Shown here: positions 35,608-44,670 of the stretch, in pieces
How the letters are laid out: each line of letters opens with the position of its first letter
Numbering within the stretch: the stretch's first letter is position 1
NCBI RefSeq assembly: GCF_000980895.1
Contig: NZ_LAZX01000094.1
Location: forward strand, 186,001-250,000
Reading direction: 5' to 3'
DNA from: Sphingomonas sp. Ag1
Lineage (GTDB): Bacteria; Pseudomonadota; Alphaproteobacteria; Sphingomonadales; Sphingomonadaceae
Length of the DNA: 64,000 bases
Program-made: the position numbers and the translations under genes
Notes under the pieces: model-generated
The model's database searches: none
What the model saw: the letters and a program-made list of their open reading frames with translations, nothing else
What the model was told of the DNA's origin: nothing

Positions 35608-36792
35608 TCACGCGCCCGGCAGCTCCAGGATGCGCTTCGAGATGATGTTGAGCTGCACCTCGCTGGTGCCGCCCTCGATCGAGTTCGCCTTGGTGCGCAG
35701 CCAGTCGCGTGCCGGCGCACCGCCGCGCGACCGCTCGCTTTCCCATTCCAGATTGTCCGAGCCGCCCGAGGCCATCAGCAGTTCGTGGCGCGCCTTGTTC
35801 AGCTCCGTGCCGTAATATTTCATCATCGACGGCTGGGCGGGGTGCGCGCGACCGGCCTTTAGCTCGTCAATGAAGCGTTCGGACTGGGCGGCGAACGCCT
35901 TGGAGCGGACCTCGAACTCGGCGATCTTGGCGCGCAGCAGCGGATCAGCGAGGCGACCGTCATGATCGAGGCCGATGGTGGCGATCGCGCCCTCGATCAG
36001 CGGGTTCCTGCCACCGCCGCCGAGGCCCATGTTCGAGATCATCTCACGCTCATGGCCGAGCAGGTATTTCGCGACGTCCCAGCCCTTGTTGAGCTCTCCG
36101 ACGAGGTTCTCCTTCGGCACCTTCACATTGTCGAAGAAGGTTTCGCAGAAGGGCGAATAGCCGCTGATCAAGAGGATCGGCTTGGTCGAGACGCCGGGCG
36201 TCTGCATGTCGAACAGGACGAAGCTGATGCCCTTGTGCTTGTTCGTCTTGTCGGTGCGCACGAGGCAGAAGATCCAGTCCGCGTAATTCGCGTAGCTGGT
36301 CCAGATCTTCTGGCCGTTGATGAGGAAGTGATCGCCCTTGTCCTCCGCCGAGGTGGCGAGGCTGGCGAGGTCGGACCCGGCGTTCGGCTCCGAATAGCCC
36401 TGGCACCAGCGGATCTCGCCGCGCGCGATCTTGGGCAGATGCTCCTTCTTCTGCTCCTCGGTGCCGTATTTCAGCAGCGCCGGCCCGAGCATCGAAATGC
36501 CGAAGGAGGACAGCGGGTTGCGCGCACGGATGCGGGCCATTTCCTCGCGCAGGATCTTGGTTTCGGCCGCCGAGAGGCCGCCGCCGCCATATTCCTTGGG
36601 CCAATCGGGCACGGTCCAGCCCTTGGCGCCCATGGCGTCCATCCATTGCTTCTGCGCCGGGGTCATGGCGCTTTGGTCGCGGCCACCCCAGACGCTGTCT
36701 TTCTCGCTGCGGATCGGCTCGCGCATCTCGGGCGGGCAATTCGCCTCGAGCCACGCGCGCGTCTCGGCGCGGAACTGATCAAGATCGGTCAT
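35608..36792 (-). CDS. Acyl-CoA dehydrogenase, catalytic partner
   Basis: 394 residues. SEPNAGSDLASLAT (about 132-145) and FLINGQKIWTSYANYADW (about 153-170) are the flavin and substrate regions. Near the C-terminus NSIEGGTSEVQLNIISKRIL supplies the catalytic Glu in EGGTSE, matching the FadE26-/FadE34-like catalytic chains of heteromeric enzymes. The start overlaps the stop of the VOC gene (ATGA), so it is coupled to it. The non-catalytic partner follows after a hairpin-filled spacer. Confidence 0.88.
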   Translation of the reverse strand: MTDLDQFRAETRAWLEANCPPEMREPIRSEKDSVWGGRDQSAMTPAQKQWMDAMGAKGWTVPDWPKEYGGGGLSAAETKILREEMARIRARNPLSSFGISMLGPALLKYGTEEQKKEHLPKIARGEIRWCQGYSEPNAGSDLASLATSAEDKGDHFLINGQKIWTSYANYADWIFCLVRTDKTNKHKGISFVLFDMQTPGVSTKPILLISGYSPFCETFFDNVKVPKENLVGELNKGWDVAKYLLGHEREMISNMGLGGGGRNPLIEGAIATIGLDHDGRLADPLLRAKIAEFEVRSKAFAAQSERFIDELKAGRAHPAQPSMMKYYGTELNKARHELLMASGGSDNLEWESERSRGGAPARDWLRTKANSIEGGTSEVQLNIISKRILELPGA

Positions 36793-37193
36793 TCGCTTGC
36801 TCCTTCGCGGGTCTTCTCGCGCAGATATTGGATGAGTTCGATGGTGTGGCCTTCCGGATCATCGAGGAAGGCGATGCGCATGCCGGGGAGATCCTCCGGC
36901 GGGCGAACGGCAGTGGCACCGGCGGCGATCGCGCGATCCCAGGCGGCCTGGATGTCGCGGGTCGACAGGCCGAGCGGCCCGTGATTGTCCCCGCGCACCA
37001 GCGCGCGGCCGTCGGTGTGATGATAGAGGACGAGGGTGAAGGGATCGTCCGGGAGGCCGATCAGCACCTCTTCCATCCCCGGAAGCGCGATGCGATTGCG
37101 CTCCGTGAAGCCGAACGCTTGCGCGTAGAAGGCGAGCGCGCGCGGCAGATCCTGCACGACGAACTTGGTGAAGAGGATGCGGCCGACGGTCAT
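36789..37193 (-). CDS. VOC-family (glyoxalase/dioxygenase-fold) protein
   Basis: 134 residues, one VOC unit with two beta-alpha-beta3 repeats: KFVVQDLPRALAFYAQAFGF (about 9-28) and IAFLDDPEGHTIELIQYLRE (about 108-127), whose Glu and the first-half His-like region would form a metal site in a dimer. Could be an isomerase, epimerase (methylmalonyl-CoA-epimerase-like) or bleomycin-resistance-fold protein. Sandwiched by overlaps between the amidase and an acyl-CoA dehydrogenase, which argues for a pathway role. Confidence 0.8.
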   Translation of the reverse strand: MTVGRILFTKFVVQDLPRALAFYAQAFGFTERNRIALPGMEEVLIGLPDDPFTLVLYHHTDGRALVRGDNHGPLGLSTRDIQAAWDRAIAAGATAVRPPEDLPGMRIAFLDDPEGHTIELIQYLREKTREGASE

Positions 37194-38512
37194 TATGCGG
37201 CCCCCGCCGCATCGTGGATGTCGCGCGCCGCGGCGATGGCGGTACGGTCGGCGTAGAGGTCCGCGATCACCTGGACGCCGATCGGCAGCCCGTCCGCATC
37301 CTCGCCGATCGGCACGCTGGTGGCGGGCAGCATCGGGAATGTGGCGAGGCCGGGGAAGACGAACTGGTGGAAGAATTGCGTGTCCTCGCCGTCGATCGTG
37401 AGGCGGCGGGTAGCGAGCGGCGTCGGATCATGCGGGAAGGCCGTCATGCCCACGGTGGGCGCGATCACCGCATCATAGCTTTCGAACAGGCGGCGCCACT
37501 GGCGCTGGTTGCGGGCCTGTTCGTCATGGAGGTGGAGCCAGGGTTCGAGCTCGGGCGCGGCCTGCCCCTCGGGACGCGGGGCGCGGCGCGACATGGCGAT
37601 GTTGAGCATCTGCCAATAGCCGGCGTGCTGGCGTTCGAGATCGGGGAGGAGGTCGCTGCTGGTGTCGACGGTGGCGCCGCTTTCCCGCAGCGCCTCCGCC
37701 ACTCGTTCGAGCGCGTCGACGATCGACCACTGCACCTTTGCCATCGGATGGTTGGGGAGGAGCAGGAAGCGCCATGTGTCACCGTGGCGGCGGGCAGGGG
37801 CGAGCGGGTGATCGGCGACGATGCCGAGCGCGGTCTCGAGATCGTCGGCATCGCGCGCCATCGGGCCGAGCACCGACAGTACGGTGCGCGCGCCGTCCGT
37901 GCCGGGCATGTAATGGCCCTCGGTCGGGATGACGCCCCAGGTGGTCTTGTGGCCCCACACGCCGTTGAAGGCGGCCGGCACGCGGATCGAGCCGCCGATG
38001 TCGGAGCCGAATTCGAGCGGGACCATGCCCGCCGCGAGCGCGACGGCCGACCCGCCGGAGGAGCCACCCGCGACCCGAGCCGGGTTCACGGCATTGTTGG
38101 TGCGGCCATAAACGGGATTGTCGGACTGTAGATCCGACAGGGCGGGGGGCACGTTGGTCTTGCCCAGGATGATCGCGCCGGCCGCCTTCAGCCGGCGGAC
38201 GGTGACGGCGTCTTCGGCGGCGGTGAAATCGCGATGCTCGGCAAAGCCGAAGGTCGTCGGCAGGCCGGCGACGTCATAGCTTTCCTTGATCGTCATCGGC
38301 ACGCCGAGGAGCGGGCCGTCGAAGCCTTGCGCGATGCGCGCGTCGAGCTCGGCCGCGGCGGCGCGGGCGCGATCGAAGTCACGCACCACGACGGCGTTGA
38401 GCGCGCCGTCGCGTTCCTCGATGCGGGCGATCGCCGCCTCGGTTTCGGCCAGCGCCGTGGTGGCGCCGGAGCGGACCGCGGCGGCGGTTTGCAAAGCGGT
38501 GCGTTCAGTCAT
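37193..38512 (-). CDS. Amidase signature family hydrolase
   Basis: 439 residues from ATG 38510-38512. Ser-cisSer-Lys triad visible: Lys in MTIKESYDVAG (about 76), cis-Ser in GGSSGGSAVALA (about 150), nucleophile Ser in SDIGGSIRVPA (about 174). Hydrolyses an amide C-N bond; substrate unknown. Its stop overlaps the VOC start by one base (TAATG). It opens the amidase-VOC-ACAD(-ACAD) unit. The link of an amidase to acyl-CoA dehydrogenases suggests release of a carboxylic acid from an amide before activation. Confidence 0.9.
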   Translation of the reverse strand: MTERTALQTAAAVRSGATTALAETEAAIARIEERDGALNAVVVRDFDRARAAAAELDARIAQGFDGPLLGVPMTIKESYDVAGLPTTFGFAEHRDFTAAEDAVTVRRLKAAGAIILGKTNVPPALSDLQSDNPVYGRTNNAVNPARVAGGSSGGSAVALAAGMVPLEFGSDIGGSIRVPAAFNGVWGHKTTWGVIPTEGHYMPGTDGARTVLSVLGPMARDADDLETALGIVADHPLAPARRHGDTWRFLLLPNHPMAKVQWSIVDALERVAEALRESGATVDTSSDLLPDLERQHAGYWQMLNIAMSRRAPRPEGQAAPELEPWLHLHDEQARNQRQWRRLFESYDAVIAPTVGMTAFPHDPTPLATRRLTIDGEDTQFFHQFVFPGLATFPMLPATSVPIGEDADGLPIGVQVIADLYADRTAIAAARDIHDAAGAA

Positions 38513-38526
38513 CGGCCCGTGCTCCT

Positions 38527-38610
38527 GTGCCCGCCTGCCCGGCACGCGTGGCAACGCCGACCCCGGAAGGGGAGCGGCGGCACCACGGCGCGACGGGCAG
38601 GGCGGGGCAC
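38527..38610. repeat. Long inverted repeat with an inner GNRA-capped stem
   Basis: The arm 38527-38541 (GTGCCCGCCTGCCCG) is complementary to 38594-38610 apart from two extra bases in the longer arm. Inside, CCCC-GGAA-GGGG (38561-38572) forms a small stem with a GNRA-type loop. It occupies most of the spacer between the amidase start and the FadJ stop. Confidence 0.5.
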
Positions 38611-38617
38611 GTTTCGG

Positions 38618-40648
38618 TCACTTCAGCGCAGCGCCCGTCTCGGCTGCGGTCTTGAGGCTCTCGGCGACCTTGAAGCCATGCTTTTCAAGGCCTTCGACGA
38701 TCTTCTTCAGGCCGACTTCATTCTGCGCCCAGAACATCGGGCCGCCGCGATAGACCGGCCAGCCATAGCCCATGATCCAGACCACATCCACGTCGCTCGC
38801 GCGCTGCGCCTTGCCCTCTTCGAGGATCAGCGCGCCTTCGTTGACCATCGTGTAGAGCGTGCGCTCGACGATCTCCTGATCGGTGATCTCGCGCTTGGGC
38901 AGGTTCGACTTGGCGCGGAACTCCTCGATGATCTCGAGCGCGCGCGGGCTGGGCGTGGCGTTACGCTTCTCGTCGTAATCGTAATAGCCGGCGCCCTTCT
39001 TCTGGCCCCAGCGACCCTCGGCGGCGAGCGCGTCGCGGATGCTTTCGATCCGGCTCGGATCGCGATGCCAGCCGATGTCGACGCCGGCGAGATCGGCCAT
39101 CTGGAACGGGCCCATCGGCATGCCGAATTCGACATGGACCTTGTCGATCTGCTGCGGCGTCGCGCCTTCCATGAGGAGCTTGTTCGCCTCGATCTGACGC
39201 GGGCTGAGCATGCGGTTGCCGATGAAGCCGTGGCAGACGCCGGCGACGACGGCGACCTTCTTGATTTTCTTGGCCAGCGCCATGACGGTGGCGAGCACGT
39301 CCTTCGCCGTCTTTTCGCCGCGCACCACTTCGAGCAGGCGCATGACGTTGGCCGGCGAGAAGAAGTGCATGCCGACGACGTCTTCCGGACGCTTCGTCAC
39401 CGCGGCGATCTCGTCGACGTTGAGGTAGCTGGTGTTGGTGGCGAGGATCGCGCCCGGCTTGGCGATGGCGTCGAGCTTGGTGAACAGCTCCTTCTTGACG
39501 TCCATATTCTCATACACCGCCTCGATAATGAGATCGCAGTCGGCGAGATCCTCGAGCTTCAGCGTCGGGGTTAGGAGCCCCATCGCCTTTTCGGGCGCAT
39601 CGGGCTTGATCCGGCCCTTGGCAGCCGACGCCTCGTAATTCTTGCGCATCACGCCGGTGCCGCGGTCGAGCGCTTCCTGCTGCATCTCGACGATGGTGAC
39701 CGGGATGCCGGCCGACAGGAAGTTCATCGAAATGCCGCCGCCCATCGTGCCGGCGCCGATCACGCCGACCTTGTTGATCGGGCGAAGCGGGGTCTTGGGA
39801 TCGACGTCGTCGATCTTGGCGGCCTGACGCTCGGCGAAGAACAGGTGGCGCTGGGCGGCGGACTGGGTGCCGGTCATCAGCTTCATGAACTGTTCGCGCT
39901 CGAACTTCATGCCCTCATCGAAGGGAAGCTCGCTGGCGGCGACGACGCAGGCGATGTTGGCGGCCGGCGCATCGAAGCCGCGCATGCGGCGGCCGTGCTT
40001 CTTCTTGAATTCCTCGACCGCTTCGGGATCGGGGGCGACCGTCTTGTCGCGGACGCGCGGGATCGGTTTCTTGTCGGCGATCTCGCGGGCGAAGGCGATC
40101 GCGTCCGCTTCCAGCGAGTCCTCACCGACGACGCGGTCGACCAGGCCGACCTCGGCAGCATTCTTGGCCGGGATCGGATCGCCGATCGCGACCATCTCAA
40201 GCGCGGCCTTCACGCCGACGATGCGCGGCAGGCGCTGCGTGCCGCCCGCGCCGGGGAGCAGCCCGAGCTTCACCTCAGGAAGGCCCATCACCGCCGAGGG
40301 GACGGCCACGCGATAGTGGCAGGCGAGCGCGACTTCGCAGCCGCCGCCGAGCGCAGTGCCGTGGATCGCGGCGACGATCGGCTTCTCGCTCGAATCCATC
40401 ATGTCGATGACTTCGTGGAGCGACGCGCCCTTGGGCGGCTTGCCGAATTCGGTGATGTCGGCGCCGGCGAAGAAGGTCTTGCCGTCGCAGCGGATCACCA
40501 TCGCCTTGACCGCGGGATCGTTGATCCCCTGGCTGACACCCTCCTTCAGCCCGTCGCGCACACCGGCGCCGAGCGCATTCACGGGCGGCGAATCGGAGAT
40601 GATGACGAGAACGTCGTCGTGGCGTTCGAAGCGGACGGGCGAGGTCAT
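38618..40648 (-). CDS. Bifunctional enoyl-CoA hydratase / 3-hydroxyacyl-CoA dehydrogenase (FadJ-like)
   Basis: 676 residues. The N-terminal crotonase half has catalytic Glu105 (GGGCEVALA) and Glu125 ([17 protein letters not shown]). The dehydrogenase half begins at about 293 with [19 protein letters not shown] for NAD and has the catalytic His in [16 protein letters not shown] (about 420). MFE-1 type, doing two steps of beta-oxidation. Its thiolase partner is not adjacent; the atoB at 1510 is a distant candidate. Monocistronic by spacing. Confidence 0.94.
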   Translation of the reverse strand: MTSPVRFERHDDVLVIISDSPPVNALGAGVRDGLKEGVSQGINDPAVKAMVIRCDGKTFFAGADITEFGKPPKGASLHEVIDMMDSSEKPIVAAIHGTALGGGCEVALACHYRVAVPSAVMGLPEVKLGLLPGAGGTQRLPRIVGVKAALEMVAIGDPIPAKNAAEVGLVDRVVGEDSLEADAIAFAREIADKKPIPRVRDKTVAPDPEAVEEFKKKHGRRMRGFDAPAANIACVVAASELPFDEGMKFEREQFMKLMTGTQSAAQRHLFFAERQAAKIDDVDPKTPLRPINKVGVIGAGTMGGGISMNFLSAGIPVTIVEMQQEALDRGTGVMRKNYEASAAKGRIKPDAPEKAMGLLTPTLKLEDLADCDLIIEAVYENMDVKKELFTKLDAIAKPGAILATNTSYLNVDEIAAVTKRPEDVVGMHFFSPANVMRLLEVVRGEKTAKDVLATVMALAKKIKKVAVVAGVCHGFIGNRMLSPRQIEANKLLMEGATPQQIDKVHVEFGMPMGPFQMADLAGVDIGWHRDPSRIESIRDALAAEGRWGQKKGAGYYDYDEKRNATPSPRALEIIEEFRAKSNLPKREITDQEIVERTLYTMVNEGALILEEGKAQRASDVDVVWIMGYGWPVYRGGPMFWAQNEVGLKKIVEGLEKHGFKVAESLKTAAETGAALK

Positions 40649-40681
40649 TGTGCGTTGGTCTCCAAAAACAGGATGGTCGTT

Positions 40682-40699
40682 CGGCCGGCGGACCGGCCG
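40682..40699. repeat. Hairpin downstream of the EstB-like gene
   Basis: CGGCCGG (40682-40688) and CCGGCCG (40693-40699) with loop CGGA, starting 10 bases past the stop at 40710. Terminator-like but with no clean T-run. Confidence 0.45.
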
Positions 40700-40709
40700 G
40701 AAGGGTTTG

Positions 40710-41933
40710 TTACTTGAGCGCCGAGTAGATCATCGTCTTGAGCTCGCGCCGGATGGGATAGATCATGCTGGGCGACAGCTGGGTCATGAAGACCATGGTC
40801 AGCCGCTCGACCGGATCGATGAAGAAGGCGGTGGAGAACATGCCACCCCAATAATATTCGCCGACGCTGCCCGGCATCATCGAGCGCGCGGTGTCGATCG
40901 TGACTGCGAAGCCGAGGCCAAAGCCGGTGCCGGCGTTCTGCGTCTCGCTGAACAGCGAGCGCGACATGGACGACAGGTCCGCGCCATTGGGCAGATGGTT
41001 CTGCGTCATCAGGTCGATCGTCTTGCGACCCAGGATGCGCACCCCGTCGAGCGTGCCGCCGTTGAGGCACATCTGGCAGAAGCGTTGGTAATCGAGCGCG
41101 GTCGAGACCAGACCGCCACCGCCGGACACCAGCGTGAACGGTTTCGACCACATGCTTTCCTCGGCACGGTCGAACATGACGCGGCCCTTGCCGGGCGCCA
41201 GCGTGTAGCAATCGACCAGCCGGTCGAGTTTCTCCGAAGGAACGGTGAAGCCCGTGTCGTTCATGCCCAGCGGCTTGAAGATGCGCTGTTCGAAGAATTG
41301 CGGCAGCGACATGCCCGACACGCGCTGCACCACCGCGCCGAGCACGTCGGTGGAGACGGAATAGTTCCAGCTGGTGCCGGGCGAGAATTCGAGCGGCAGC
41401 TTGCCGAGTTCAGCAACAAAGCCGTCGAGATCGTAATTGCCGTGCCAATTCTCCAGCTTCAGCTCGCGATGCGCGGCATCGATGTTGGAGCGGTTCTGGA
41501 AGCCGTAGGTGAGACCGGAGGTGTGCCGGAGCAGATCGACCATCCGCATCGGTTCTTCGGTGGGGCGGGTCATAAAGGGGACACCGGCGCCACCACCGGC
41601 ATAGACGCCCAGCTTCTTGAATTCGGGCAGGACGTGATGGACCGGCGTGTCGAGTGCGACCTTGCACTCCTCCACCAGCATCATGAACGCGACCGAGGTG
41701 ATCGGTTTCGTCATCGAGGCAATACGGAACAGGCTGCCTTCGTCGATCTGCTTCGCGCCACCCTCTCGCGCTGCCCCCTGCGACGAGAAATGCACGATTT
41801 CGCCATCGCGCGACACGAGCAGCTGGGTGTTCGGGAACTCACCCGAATCGAGGTACCGTTCCTTCAGGAAGGTATCGATCATGCCCAGCCGCTGGCTGTC
41901 GAAGCCATGCTTCTCGGGTGACGCGATCTTCAT
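40710..41933 (-). CDS. Serine hydrolase of the beta-lactamase/EstB (class C) family
   Basis: 407 residues, no signal peptide, so cytoplasmic esterase rather than a secreted beta-lactamase. Nucleophile Ser73 and Lys76 in [12 protein letters not shown]; Tyr in [13 protein letters not shown] (about 197); no KTG box at the end, replaced by [11 protein letters not shown], which fits EstB-like esterases/transesterases. Divergent from the acyl-CoA ligase at 42048. May cleave an ester or lactone feeding the ligase. Confidence 0.88.
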   Translation of the reverse strand: MKIASPEKHGFDSQRLGMIDTFLKERYLDSGEFPNTQLLVSRDGEIVHFSSQGAAREGGAKQIDEGSLFRIASMTKPITSVAFMMLVEECKVALDTPVHHVLPEFKKLGVYAGGGAGVPFMTRPTEEPMRMVDLLRHTSGLTYGFQNRSNIDAAHRELKLENWHGNYDLDGFVAELGKLPLEFSPGTSWNYSVSTDVLGAVVQRVSGMSLPQFFEQRIFKPLGMNDTGFTVPSEKLDRLVDCYTLAPGKGRVMFDRAEESMWSKPFTLVSGGGGLVSTALDYQRFCQMCLNGGTLDGVRILGRKTIDLMTQNHLPNGADLSSMSRSLFSETQNAGTGFGLGFAVTIDTARSMMPGSVGEYYWGGMFSTAFFIDPVERLTMVFMTQLSPSMIYPIRRELKTMIYSALK

Positions 41934-42047
41934 GGCCCCTCCATACCCCTGTTTCTAATTCTCCTCTCCCTATCGCTTGAGCAGGGCGGGAATCAATCCT
42001 AACGTCGCGCAATACCGAAGCGAATTTTACCGTGGGAGAAATTTGTC

Positions 42048-43778
42048 GTGGCAACGCAACCTCTGGCCGCATCCTGGCCCGCCGTCTCGATCAAAGAGGC
42101 AGAGGCGTTGCTGACCGCGCCGGGCGCGAAGTTCGAGATGGAAACCGTCACGATCCACGGCATTCCGACGCGGGTGTGGAAGAATGCGCCGCCCCACATG
42201 GCCGCGCTGGTGGCGGTATCGCGCGGGCATGGCGAGCGGCTGGCAACGATCTACGAGGATGAGTGCGTCAGCTATGATGCGCAGCACCGCGCCATCGTCG
42301 CGCTGGCCGCCGATCTGGCGGCGGGCGGGGTGCGCAAGGGCGACCGGGTGGCGATCGCAATGCGCAACCTGCCCGAATGGATCGTGGCCTTTTTCGCAAC
42401 CACGGTGCTGGGCGCGATAGCGGTGCCGCTCAACGCGTGGTGGACGGGCGAGGAACTGGTCTATGGCCTGACGGACTCGGGCGCCAAGGTGCTGATCGCC
42501 GACGACGAGCGCTGGGAACGTGTGGCGGACCTGCGCGCAGATTATCCCGGCGTTACGCGCATCCTGGTCAGCCGCGCGGCCCAGCCGCTGGAGGGGGCCG
42601 AGCGGCTGGAGGACATCATCGGTACGCCGCATGACTGGGCGGCGCTGCCGGCGGGTGATCTGCCCGATGCCGGCTTGGTACCCGAGGATGAGGCGACCAT
42701 CCTCTACACCAGCGGCACGACGGGGAAGCCCAAGGGCGCGCTGGGCACGCACCGCAACTTCATGACCAACATTCTGTCGACCGGCTATGCGATGGCGCGC
42801 ACGGTCCTGCGACGCGGCGATCCGCTGCCAGAACCGACCCCCAAGGTGGCGTTGACGGTTATACCGCTGTTCCACGCGACTGCGCTGTCATCCGGACTGA
42901 TGGGAGCGGTGGCCGCCGGCCATACGATCATCTACATGCGCAAGTTCGAGCCGATCCGCGCGATGGAGATCATCGAGCGCGAGAGGGTGAATTCGACCGG
43001 CGGCGTCCCGACCATCGCCTGGCAGTTGCTCGAGCATCCCGAGCGGCACCGCTACGACCTCTCCAGCCTGGAGACGATCGGCTATGGCGGCGCGCCGTCC
43101 GCGCCCGAGCTGGTGCGCAAGATCGCCGGCGAGCTGAAGTCGGCGCCCGGCAACGGCTGGGGCATGACCGAAACGACCGCGACGGTGACGACCCATTCGG
43201 GTGAGGATTATTTGCAGCGCCCCGAAAGCTGCGGCCCTGCCGTGGCGGTCGCCGACCTGAAGGTAACCGATGCGGACGGGCGTGAGCTGCCGCCGGGCGA
43301 GGTCGGCGAATTGTGGGCGCGGGGGCCGATGATCGTGAAGGGATATTGGAACAAGCCGGAAGCGACGGCGGCGACCTTCGTCGATGGCTGGGTCCGGACC
43401 GGCGACCTGGCGCGGCTGGACGAGGAAGGGTTCTGCTTCATCGTTGATCGCGCCAAGGACATGGTGATCCGCGGCGGCGAGAATATCTATTCCAGCGAGG
43501 TCGAGAACGTCCTTTACGATCATCCGGCGGTCACCGATTGCGCGCTGATCGGTATCCCGCATCGTACGCTCGGAGAAGAGCCGGCCGCCGTCGTTCACCT
43601 CGCCCCCGGCATGCAGGCGAGCGAGGCGGAGCTGCAGCAATGGGTGCGCGAGCGGCTGGCGGCGTTCAAGGTGCCGGTGGCGATCCATTTCTGCAACGAA
43701 ATGCTGCCGCGCAACGCCAATGGCAAAATCCTGAAGCGCGATCTGAAAAGCTACTTTGAGGATCGTGTCGCCGCCTGA
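42048..43778 (+). CDS. Acyl-CoA synthetase (AMP-forming)
   Basis: 576 residues from GTG 42048 (GGGAG nine bases upstream). ANL superfamily: P-loop ILYTSGTTGKPKG (about 223-235), GWGMTETTATV (about 367-377), the Asp-Arg motif GWVRTGDLARLDEEG (about 446-460) and the C-terminal lysine in PRNANGKILKRDL. Activates a carboxylic acid to acyl-CoA through the acyl-AMP. The subgroup (long-chain or aryl/steroid acids) is not decided. It is the entry enzyme for the catabolic block; divergent from an EstB-like hydrolase. Confidence 0.92.
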   Translation: MATQPLAASWPAVSIKEAEALLTAPGAKFEMETVTIHGIPTRVWKNAPPHMAALVAVSRGHGERLATIYEDECVSYDAQHRAIVALAADLAAGGVRKGDRVAIAMRNLPEWIVAFFATTVLGAIAVPLNAWWTGEELVYGLTDSGAKVLIADDERWERVADLRADYPGVTRILVSRAAQPLEGAERLEDIIGTPHDWAALPAGDLPDAGLVPEDEATILYTSGTTGKPKGALGTHRNFMTNILSTGYAMARTVLRRGDPLPEPTPKVALTVIPLFHATALSSGLMGAVAAGHTIIYMRKFEPIRAMEIIERERVNSTGGVPTIAWQLLEHPERHRYDLSSLETIGYGGAPSAPELVRKIAGELKSAPGNGWGMTETTATVTTHSGEDYLQRPESCGPAVAVADLKVTDADGRELPPGEVGELWARGPMIVKGYWNKPEATAATFVDGWVRTGDLARLDEEGFCFIVDRAKDMVIRGGENIYSSEVENVLYDHPAVTDCALIGIPHRTLGEEPAAVVHLAPGMQASEAELQQWVRERLAAFKVPVAIHFCNEMLPRNANGKILKRDLKSYFEDRVAA

Positions 43779-43810
43779 AGCGTTGCGACCTCGCAACAAA
43801 GGGGTATGCA

Positions 43811-44536
43811 GTGCACACCAAGGATTTTCTGCGTGGCCGGCGCCGCAACGAATTGAGCGCCGACGAACTCGCTGCCCTGGAAAGTGCGGTGGAGCGCGTG
43901 GAGCGGTATCCGGCGCGCAAGGTGGTTTCGCGGCGCGGGGAGCGCATGCGGTACAGCACGCTCCTGATCGAGGGGCATATGTGCCGCTTCATGGATGCGC
44001 GCGACGGATATCGCCAGCTGCTGTCCTATCAGGTGCCGGGCGATTTCGTCGATCTGCACGGCTACCCGACACGCTGCATCGACCATGACGTGGCGACGAT
44101 CACCGAGGCGACCGTCGCGCTGGTTCCCCACGAGCGGATCGACGCGATCATGGCGGAGCGGCCGCATCTCGGCTTCCTCTTGTGGTTCAGCACGATGCTG
44201 GACGCCGCGGCGCATCGTGAGTGGATCTTCCGCATCGGGCGCCTCGACGCCGCCGGGCGGCTCGCGCACTTCATCTGCGAGGCCTATTGCCGCCTTGCCG
44301 CGGTCGGACGGGTCCAGGACCAGAGCTTCGACCTTCCATTGACGCAGCAGGATCTGGGCGAGGCGGTCGGGCTGACCAGCGTCCACGTCAATCGCGTGGT
44401 GCGACGGTTGCGCGAGGAGGGCTTGGCCGTCGTCGCGCGGGGGCGGGTGCAGATACTCGACATGACGCGGCTGGCGCGGCTGGGCGAGTTCGAGCCGGAT
44501 TATCTCTACCTCGAGGACGGCCCTTGGGTGAACTAG
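43811..44536 (+). CDS. Crp/Fnr-family regulator
   Basis: 241 residues from GTG 43811 behind AAAGGGG. N-terminal cyclic-nucleotide-binding-like barrel (YSTLLIEGHMCRFMDARDGY, then VPGDFVDLHGYP) and a C-terminal winged helix LTQQDLGEAVGLTSVHVNRV (about 178-197). No four-cysteine iron-sulfur set of true Fnr, and the cAMP-binding Arg/Ser pair is not clear, so the signal is unknown. 32 bases after the acyl-CoA ligase. Confidence 0.88.
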   Translation: MHTKDFLRGRRRNELSADELAALESAVERVERYPARKVVSRRGERMRYSTLLIEGHMCRFMDARDGYRQLLSYQVPGDFVDLHGYPTRCIDHDVATITEATVALVPHERIDAIMAERPHLGFLLWFSTMLDAAAHREWIFRIGRLDAAGRLAHFICEAYCRLAAVGRVQDQSFDLPLTQQDLGEAVGLTSVHVNRVVRRLREEGLAVVARGRVQILDMTRLARLGEFEPDYLYLEDGPWVN

Positions 44537-44670
44537 TGGGGTGTCGCGGGACAATTTGCGGCGACGCGCTCACCCCCATCGTGCTCAATGGTCATTGCCG
44601 CAGGTGACCGTTATGGCGAGGCACCGGCAAGCGCGGCGCATTGTCTCGCTTCCTACCAGAGTCGATCGTC

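Noticed and set aside
40710..41933. Beta-lactamase resistance gene
   Set aside because: No signal peptide and no KTG box; more like EstB-type esterases.
24667..43778. Catabolic block as a mobile island
   Set aside because: No integrase, transposase, direct repeats or change in base composition could be seen at its borders.
44537..44670. Small gene or RNA between the Crp/Fnr and AI-2E genes
   Set aside because: No ribosome-binding site, no convincing hairpin or coding pattern; nothing supportable.
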